Assembly (NCBI GenBank): GCA_018806985.1
Contig: JADANN010000108.1
Coordinates: 868,001-932,000 of the forward strand
DNA from: Angiostrongylus vasorum
Taxonomy: Eukaryota; Nematoda; Chromadorea; Rhabditida; Metastrongylidae
Direction: 5' to 3'
Length of the DNA: 64,000 nucleotides
Numbering within the stretch: the first letter of the stretch is position 1; each line of letters begins with the position of its first letter. The notes beneath the pieces are model-generated. The model did no database searches, was not told where the DNA came from, and saw only the letters and a program-made list of their open reading frames with translations. This document shows positions 56,961 to 64,000 of this stretch, one piece after another. Both the position numbers and the translations under genes were made by a program.

Positions 56961-58816
56961 ATAATCGGATGTCCAAAAATACGATCCTTATTGCATAGAG
57001 CGGTCTCCTAGAACGTCTCAGTCTGCGTACACTGGATTTCTCTCTCTCTCTACCCACTTATAATCGGCCGATGCAATATGACAGCCGATCAGGATTTTCA
57101 AATCACAATTAAAGCATTGGCAAAAACTCAAATCCGAACATCCTTTCTCTATAGAACTTTGCAGACTAAACGTATGGCATTCATTGGCATAAACCCTGCT
57201 TCCCCGATCCAGAGAATGTTTTCCCTATGAGCCAACGTTAAAGGTTAGACAATAAAGAACGCATTCGTGAAGACAATAGATGTGTGCTAAAATATGTGAA
57301 TGATTCATGATATTCTTGCTGAGGAAACACGAGGTGTTAGCTTTATTCTTTATTTTGTTAAAGAGGACGTTTCGACAGTATCGCCTTCCTAGCAGTTGAT
57401 CAACTGTCCTTCCTCCGGAATAAAATAACACATAACATAACGTAAATAAAATAGCAATAACTCGTCATTGCTCAACAATAACATCGAGAATCATCCGATC
57501 AATGCCGAGGTTAACAGAAAGTCGGTCGTGGGAATTACTAGAAGATGTGTGAATGATGACCAGTGATCAGTGTTGAAGGGCAGACGCAATATGACGAAGG
57601 GAACGACGAGAAACACTTCAGAAATCCTACACAGCACGATATACTCAACATAGTCAATACGCTGAAGCGATGACGTCACTAACAAACTGTGAATGAGATC
57701 GAAACATCAATACTGACTCCAGCCGTTGCTACCCGCCTTAGTAGCGACAACGGAGAAACATCGAAAGCATCTTACTGGAATAAAAACGACGAACTGCAGC
57801 AAAATTGTATAGCACAGTACTAAGCAACAGCCATATTCTTCCACAGAAGAACTGCCGGTAGCAACCCTGGCAGGACAACGACCGAAACCAGCTCCCAGAC
57901 CAGCACCGCATTCAAAGTGATGACGTCACTCCACCCCCCTGGTTTTTAAAGGAGCCGCGAGAATTCCAGAAATTTGAATCTATTTCGTTGCGGGACCAAT
58001 ATAACAAAGCGATGGCCATTCCTTTAATGAAAGGTGCATATTCGTACATGTTTGAGCGATAGTCGCAGCGATTCATTCCACGTATTATCTTTACTTTCTC
58101 AATTGGAATGGTCCGTATAGAGGTAGAACTTACTGGAACAAAGCCGGAGATCTGTGTGGTTCCAACCGTGGGGTACTTCGTGCCATAGTTTTCCAGGTTG
58201 GAAGCAACTTAGGCAAGTAGGAACGATTGTTAGAATGCAAGAGAATGCCATCTTCCGAGCTTTACAAACATTAACTTTCCACCAAGTTTTCCTCTGTTCG
58301 ACTACGTGTCTATGTGCAGCTAAGTGTTAATTTGAGAACGCAATAACTGAAAGAATTCCTTGATTGTAGTGATAAGTCATGGATTCTAAATGTTAAGGAG
58401 ATGCTAGGAGTCATTGCTCGCTTCCAGTTCACGTATACAGTTGAGTATTCGAAAATCCAGAAATGCGAGTGCTTGCCTGGTTCTGCTTTCCTTCACTAGT
58501 TTAGCCCTGCGGCGATGATGATGACATAAATTGGGTTCATTCTAAATAGCTGTCGAAGGCATGCCTTGTGAACTCGCCCGCATTTCTATCGCACTACTTC
58601 CTGATCCTCGTAATATAGGCGTTTCGTGACATTCTGTCTGAGGCTACAACTATTGCCATCTTTTGTGGCTGTTTACGTTATTTACTTTGTTTTTTGAAGG
58701 GAGTTTCATTTGGCAGCCCTATTGCTTCGCCTATTCTTATAGTTTGGTTTTCCAAACTTATGTATTCAACTTCTAGTTGCTCTGTCCGTAACGTGGTTAT
58801 GGGTCCGACAGCAAAT
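56961..58816. other. rpn-3 upstream region; repeat D at 57308-57415
   Basis: The block gatattcttgctgaggaaac...cgaggtgttagctttattct...cagtatcgccttcc matches 30505-30620. Open frames at 57225-57685 (minus) show no motif. No core promoter can be defined. Confidence 0.4.
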
Positions 58817-58837
58817 CCTTCTTCTGCCATAGAGAAA
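58817..58837 (+). promoter_or_regulatory. candidate spliced-leader acceptor for rpn-3
   Basis: ccttcttctgccatag ends at 58832, five bases before the ATG at 58838. An alternative AG (gggtccgacag) ends at 58811. Confidence 0.45.
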
Positions 58838-61800
58838 ATGGAAGTAGATGAGTCAGTCAAAGTTGATGAGAAAGACGTTGCGAAGGATTCAAATGCTGTC
58901 GCTATAGAAAGTGAGTTTTCATAGCTTCTCTATAACATTGTTAGCAGGAGGATCCAGGATCGATCACGTGAAAAGCAAATGAACTATAGATATCAAAGAG
59001 CACTGCGCTTTACTTGACAAAGGCGAAGCCCACTTTGTTGGAAGGGTTCTACAGGCCTTGCACAACACGAGGAAACAATGTAATGTCGAGGTAGTTATTT
59101 TCTCACGTATATCCCATTTCCTCATATATCGGGTACATCCGTGGATACCTTTAACTCAACTCTTCGAGGATTCTGTTGCAAACTTTCTATTATGTCAGAT
59201 TTTCGTTTCTCTGAGGTGATGTTCAGGTGCTACACCGGGTTATTGTAAACCAGCTCGCTCTTTCGTTACATAAAGATACTCTCTTATCGTGGGTTCCCAC
59301 TACTATTCCTGTGGCTATGGAAGTGGATACAAAACTAGCACCGGCATCAACGCCTACATCGTCTGTTAAGTGCGTTCATATCTGCATTGCTTAATGTTTG
59401 AACAGGATGATTTCAGTGGGATGTTTGTTGTGATAATGATTTTGTTTACCCCACATATATTTCCTTAGATCTCCCCGTCCAACTCGCAAAGTCACTTCTC
59501 CATCTCCGGAGTCAGAACTTTACATTCATCTCCTGGTTCTGCTTCATCTGGTCGACATGAAGAAACTCGATAATGCAAAAAAATGTGCAGAAATGTTGAT
59601 ATCTCGTGGTAAGTTAACAAAGCCAGATATGGATCCATTATAGGAAGACGTCGAGGACTTCTTTTTTTCACGTAATTTGTCAAGGGAGATTTTGGAATTT
59701 TTTTCTAGCCGACTCTGTCGATAAGCGCTCATTGGATCCCATAGTAGCGAAGGCCATCTTCTACCTGGCTCTTACCTATGAAAGACAACATAAGTTGCAT
59801 GAACTCGCCTGGTGAGTTGGGATACTTAGTTGTTCAGGTCACTAAATTGCACTGTTCCGATGAAGCACGAGCTCTTCCAATTTGATAGCTTTAAGCTTCT
59901 TTAATTCCCGTCTTCGTACGGCAACGCTTCGGCATCAGAGAGAGTCGCAAGCTGTTTTGATCTGCACACTTCTTCGTTGTTATTTAATCAACAAACAATT
60001 TCAGTCAGCAGCGAAACTCGTTTCAAAAGTGAGTGATTTTTTTTTAAAAATTTGATCCATCGAGAGGAAATGAGTTCGTCATTGCTGTTGATCCGTAGGT
60101 GGTTGTTCTTCAGTGCTTTCTTACTATCTCCTTTATATGCAGTAAATACCATTCCAGGTCACCTTTCCTGAAGGAGCCAACAATAATGATCTTGCACGAT
60201 ATCTGTATTATCAGGGTCGCATAAAAGCCCTCCAACTTGATTATACTGCTGCTGCTGGGTATTTTTTACAGGTGTGAACAAAATCGTTTTGTTACTAGAT
60301 ATACACGTATATATATTTGCATATACTATATATACATGTATGTTTGTTACTGGATATGTACGCATATGTATACATATACAAAAGATAAAGGATAAAGCTC
60401 AGCATAGATCTTGGTGAGCCGCGGGCGCTAGGATCGGTTCCATAAGTGTGTTGCAGGGCGCCTCCGACCACTGAACCACATGCGCCCTTGTATACGTATA
60501 CACACATGTATATATACATATATATATGCATGTATGTATTTGCATGTACATGAATATACACACGTATTTGCGTATGTATGCGTGCACGTTATGTGTATGT
60601 TTATCTATAGATGTTTTCGTTTACATACACACGTGTGAACATTTTTCGTCTGTACATATACATATATACATGTATATATATATATATATATATATGCACA
60701 TATGTACACGCATATTTACGTTTTTTTCTCGTTTTTTCACCTTTTTTTTATTTTGTCGTGTGCCGTCCAGCTCCAACGGATGCAGATAAAGCCACTAGTT
60801 GTTTCTGTCACATATATATGTGAGGTACTTCACGAGTACAAAGAGCGTGGTATTTTCTGCTTTAGATTTTTATGAACGATGCCGACCATTGGCTTGGTAG
60901 TTCTCCTTTTGTGCGCGCGACACTCCATAGAGCTCAGTCGCCAATGCTTCTTATCATCGGTTGTAGTTAATAAGCATGAAAGTTTGGGCTCAAACGACAT
61001 GTGAACTCTTGCCATTTATCACAACACCCCTGATTTTTATTGGTGGTGTAGGTTCGGACATCGTATTTGCTCTTTCATTTGTGAACCATAAGGTGTTCGT
61101 GGCATCATGCGATAACACTCACTGTAATATAATCCTGTTTACATTCAAAGTTTCTGACGCTTGTGTATGTAAGGAAATGATGGAGTTGAAGAAGTAGGTA
61201 CTTAGTCTTTTTTCTGTTTGCAATATCCTTGATCTTTTCGGGAGTTGGTCAATTAGTTCGCTTCTTTTCCTCCAGCTTCGAAGCTACGACGTCCGTTACA
61301 TTGTGTATTAGCCAGTCCGTTGGAGAATATTTGTCCCGGTGTTGGATAACTCAATACACGATTGAACACTTCTTCGTCTACTTTTTATCATCTGACATAT
61401 AGGACTTTTTTTTTGATTCTGATGGATAGCGTAAGAGAAAGAGATAGGTTTGATTGAATTATTGACTTTGCTGGATCGAAATGAACAAGGTTCATTGTAT
61501 ACTGTTGTGGCAGAGCGGAATTGTGATAACGTACTTCTTGTGAGGAAGACCTTAACGATATATTTGCACGGATGGCGCAGTGATAGGGATGGCGTTCAAT
61601 ACGCGCGACGCTCTGGTTGGACCTCGCATAGGTCGTCGACGCCTTCCGTCCATCCGGGGTCGAAAAGTGGTACCAAACTTTTTCTGGGAAGAAGTCTCAC
61701 TGATGCAGAAAATCTGGTAACTGCCTGCTGTGAAGGCTTGGGAACTTTCTAGCACATTTATCCCAAGAAATCAGATAGAATCTACTTTAGCTGCATTGAA

Positions 61801-62260
61801 TTATTTCACGAAGAAGACCGAAAATCCCCGTGTAATGGCCGAACCCACGCGCAGATCCGAAGGCTTTCGTGGATGATAGGTGCGAGGAAACGAATCTACT
61901 GTGTGGAATCCGTGAAATTTTGATTTCGGGTGACGTAAAGGATAATATTAAAATAAGGGATATTCTCTATATGTTGAGTCTATTTCTATACTTGATAAAA
62001 CAAAGTTCTGTACCACCTGGAGATATTGCGTTGAATTTGAACCAGGAGAAGGTCCAGTTTTGACGATTTCGTAATTTTTTCATTCAGACTGGATTTGCGT
62101 AGCGCAATAATTACAAATGCTTTGCCATATACGCGGTCACTGACCAGACCACTGTACCCGGGGCAACTAAACTCTCCAGATGTCCGAAATAGGCGCATTA
62201 CTACAAGGCTTGCTTGTGAATATAGGAACACTGACTTGATGCATAGATGGACTCTATATG

Positions 62261-62340
<80 letters not shown>

Positions 62341-63103
62341 TGGTATCCGACTTGTTTCATACCCTAACGGCTTATTTCGTCAGGCTATGCGAAAAGCTCC
62401 TCAAGAAGCTGCGATTGGGTTCAAGCAGAATGTGCAGAAATGGGTTGTGGTTATTGGCTTGTTACAGGTGATGCAGTTGATTAGTAATTGTAGCAAATAT
62501 ATTACCGTTTGAATGACGTGATTTGAACCGATACTAAAGAAGCGTTCACAACCTCATTTCATGTCCATTACTTGTACAGGGAGAGATTCCTGAGAGGTCC
62601 ATATTTCGTCAACCGATATACAGAAAGTGCCTGCAGCCATATCTAGAGCTTACTCAAGGTGGATTAATCTTTTTTATCAGCTTATTAGTCTCTTGTTGAT
62701 CTTGTGGAATTTTCCTATTCTTACTTGGATAGATTGAGTGTTTTTGAAGTTTTATCAAGAGGGAAACATAAAGAAGAAGTGGGTCAAGTTTGTTTCTTGT
62801 TATAAGGACCGTGATTGTTTTTTTTTATTTAGCTGTTCGGACCGGAGACCTTGTGCAGTTCAACAACATTGTTAAGCGCCACAGTTCAGTATTTGAAAAG
62901 GATGAAACGCTCACTCTTATTGTTCGACTTCGACAAAATGTAATTAAAACTGCTGTTAAGCAAATATCGCTCGCTTATTCTCGGATAGCCATAAAGGTTT
63001 GTGTGCCACGGAGTCTGTTTACCTCCCGTTTATATTCATGCTGTATTTACAGGATATAGCAAAAAAGCTTGGAATGAGCAACGAAATTGAGACGGAATAT
63101 ATG
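58838..63103 (+). CDS. rpn-3: 26S proteasome regulatory subunit RPN3 (PSMD3), 3' end outside window
   Basis: RPN3 is a PCI-domain subunit of the 19S lid. Phase-matched exons: 58838-58910, 58990-59090, 59227-59369, 59469-59608, 59709-59811, 59896-60028, 60158-60271, 62384-62467, 62580-62658, 62833-62996 and 63053-63103, giving 395 residues of the roughly 500 expected. Landmarks are an acidic start [103 protein letters not shown] and [20 protein letters not shown], which all follow the order in human PSMD3. The last exon stops at ETEYM|, just before the family's AKAIRDGV segment, so the C-terminal part lies beyond 64000. In-frame ATGs at 58760 and 58799 are alternatives; I chose 58838 because of the acceptor just upstream. 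It is divergent from hsp-110. Confidence 0.93.
60290..60720 (+). repeat. TA/TG-rich microsatellite block, rpn-3 intron 7
   Basis: Imperfect (TATACA), (CATG) and (TA)n repeats, for example 60665-60695, interrupted by the SINE-A derivative at 60380-60488. Confidence 0.7.
60380..60488 (-). mobile_element. SINE-A internal-deletion copy
   Basis: Only 109 bp: tail (aagataaaggataaagct) joined directly to the core edge (cttggtgagccgcgg) and the tRNA-like head (ctgaaccacatgcgccc). Flanks tgtatacatatac and tgtatacgtatac look like a 13-bp target-site duplication with one mismatch, though they lie in a microsatellite. Confidence 0.6.
61568..61925 (+). repeat. SINE-B, diverged, rpn-3 intron 7
   Basis: Head cacggatggcgcagtgatag, B-box-like gctctggttggacctcg, core (catccggggtcgaaaagtgg, taccaaactttttctgggaa) and end block ggtgcgaggaaacgaatcta in the SINE-B order. 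Confidence 0.6.
62264..62337 (+). repeat. (TA)n microsatellite, 74 bp
   Basis: Uninterrupted AT dinucleotides, about 37 units, 47 bp before rpn-3 exon 8. Confidence 0.95.
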
Positions 63104-63149
63104 GTAAGAATGCTATAAAATATTTGATCCATAATTTGCTATTTTCTTG

Positions 63150-63330
63150 GTCAGCACAAAGTAGGTTGTCGTCGTACTACTTTTTCACAAAAACTAACGT
63201 TTCGGCAGATTTCGCCTTTTTGTGAAGTTAAGGAGGTCAAACTGAGTATAGCTCAGTCGGCTAAAAACTTCCGTAACCTCAGTAGAAAAACCGCAATACC
63301 CAGATTCGAATCTTATTGGAAATAAGGTAG
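63150..63330 (+). repeat. repeat D-like block with tRNA-like head
   Basis: actaacgtttcggcagattt resembles part of repeat D (gacgtttcgacagtatcgcc). About 40 bp on, tatagctcagtcggctaaaa and agattcgaatctt look like A and B boxes. The surrounding stems do not pair into a convincing tRNA, so I read it as a tRNA-derived relic rather than a tRNA gene. Confidence 0.35.
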
Positions 63331-64000
63331 CTTCTCCACATGTCCGCTTGCTATGTCCTCCACTGAACATTCCACGTGGAGACTAACCGTACAGAGTTCA
63401 CATTTAACATATAAGTGTGAGATATTGTGTGAGATAACTCGTAGTAATGAGGAACTCCTCGCTGCGGTTAATTTTCGGATCCTTGAAATTTATCCAGAAT
63501 CCCTCCGGGTTTCATGCCTTGAAGTTTTAGATCCATGTGCGAGCATGGTGACTTTACTTTAAAATCTTCCTCGTTGTGTGTCTTTGTCATATGCGCGGCT
63601 AGTGGAGTGTTTTGTTTAACTTTATGCTTAGTTTTTAGGTGTTCTTTTACATGGACACAGCGGTCTACCCCTTTCATCGGTATATTCGTCGTCGAACGCT
63701 TTACAATTGGTAAAGTACACTTTACCCGAACTCATTCAAACGCCGCTTCTATCTTTGGAGCAAATTGTGCAATTTTTCATTGCATGGACGGTCATAGAAT
63801 CGGTTACGAACTAGCTGGTATTCTAGTGTTTGGTGGTGTTTTAATCACTACTACCGATTTCTTTAGACCAGACCTTTCCAAGGAACGTTTTATAACCGTG
63901 ATTATTTCGTGGCGATGAAAGGCGGGATGAACTGGACCTTATTCCCGGTAGGTATATCGTTTGGGGGGCATAGTTCGTCCTCAACCCATCCCGAGGAGCT
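63331..64000. other. rpn-3 intron, no exon recognised
   Basis: I looked for the next RPN3 segment (AKAIRDGV...) and did not find it. Open frames at 63353-63562 and 63535-63918 have no motif. Confidence 0.4.

Noticed and set aside
60526..60823. Long open frames rich in Ile/Tyr/His/Cys in the TA/TG block, and the similar frames at 61986-62512
   Set aside because: They translate microsatellite DNA and show dipeptide periodicity. Not genes.
63242..63320. Possible tRNA gene with A and B boxes
   Set aside because: Acceptor and anticodon stems do not pair convincingly, and a repeat D-like block adjoins it. Treated as a tRNA-derived relic.

Overview
The window is animal nuclear DNA from a nematode, most likely a strongylid (hookworm-like) worm. 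The intact genes are small-exon, trans-splice-ready genes whose closest relatives I know are Caenorhabditis genes: hsp-110, rpn-3, ufm-1, tomm-7 and the luqin-like neuropeptide gene lury-1. Long introns and spacers are packed with decayed RTE-type retrotransposons and tRNA-derived SINEs. There is no bacterial operon, CRISPR array or rRNA. All exon chains were built by eye, by joining GT..AG sites whose reading phase fits, and were checked by exon length. No database search was run.

Layout. 1-8 kb: repeats only (SINEs, an RTE 3' relic, inverted SINE pair). 8.1-9.3 kb (+): lury-1, with two possible last exons. 9.3-25 kb: gene-poor, with repeats, an orphan exon at 15.7 kb (-) and a cysteine-rich exon chain at 21 kb (-). 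25.2-27.4 kb (+): ufm-1 followed 290 bp later by tomm-7, a likely operon-like pair. 28-31.4 kb: SINE cluster. 31.96-32.77 kb (+): an unidentified compact four-exon gene with a poly(A) signal. 34.2 kb (+): the C-terminal half of an SKP1-like protein. 35.3-54.3 kb (-): complete hsp-110, 17 exons, 800 residues, with an 8.3-kb intron and a 5.1-kb intron each holding an RTE element. 54.3-58.8 kb: divergent spacer with an RTE relic. 58.8 kb to the edge (+): rpn-3, 11 exons seen, C-terminus beyond the window.

The genes share a proteostasis theme: HSP-110 is a nucleotide exchange factor for Hsp70, RPN-3 a proteasome lid subunit, UFM-1 a ubiquitin-like modifier and TOMM-7 part of mitochondrial protein import. 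This probably reflects conserved chromosomal neighbourhoods (hsp-110/rpn-3 and ufm-1/tomm-7 are also neighbours in C. elegans, from memory) rather than a functional cluster.

The most interesting non-gene signal is a modular family of about 19 tRNA-derived SINE copies. They share a tRNA-like head and a core but carry two different 3' bodies, one ending in CTTTATC repeats and one in AAAT repeats. Several have recognisable target-site duplications. Isolated 5' ends of an RTE element without any coding part are also present, which target-primed reverse transcription does not normally leave behind.
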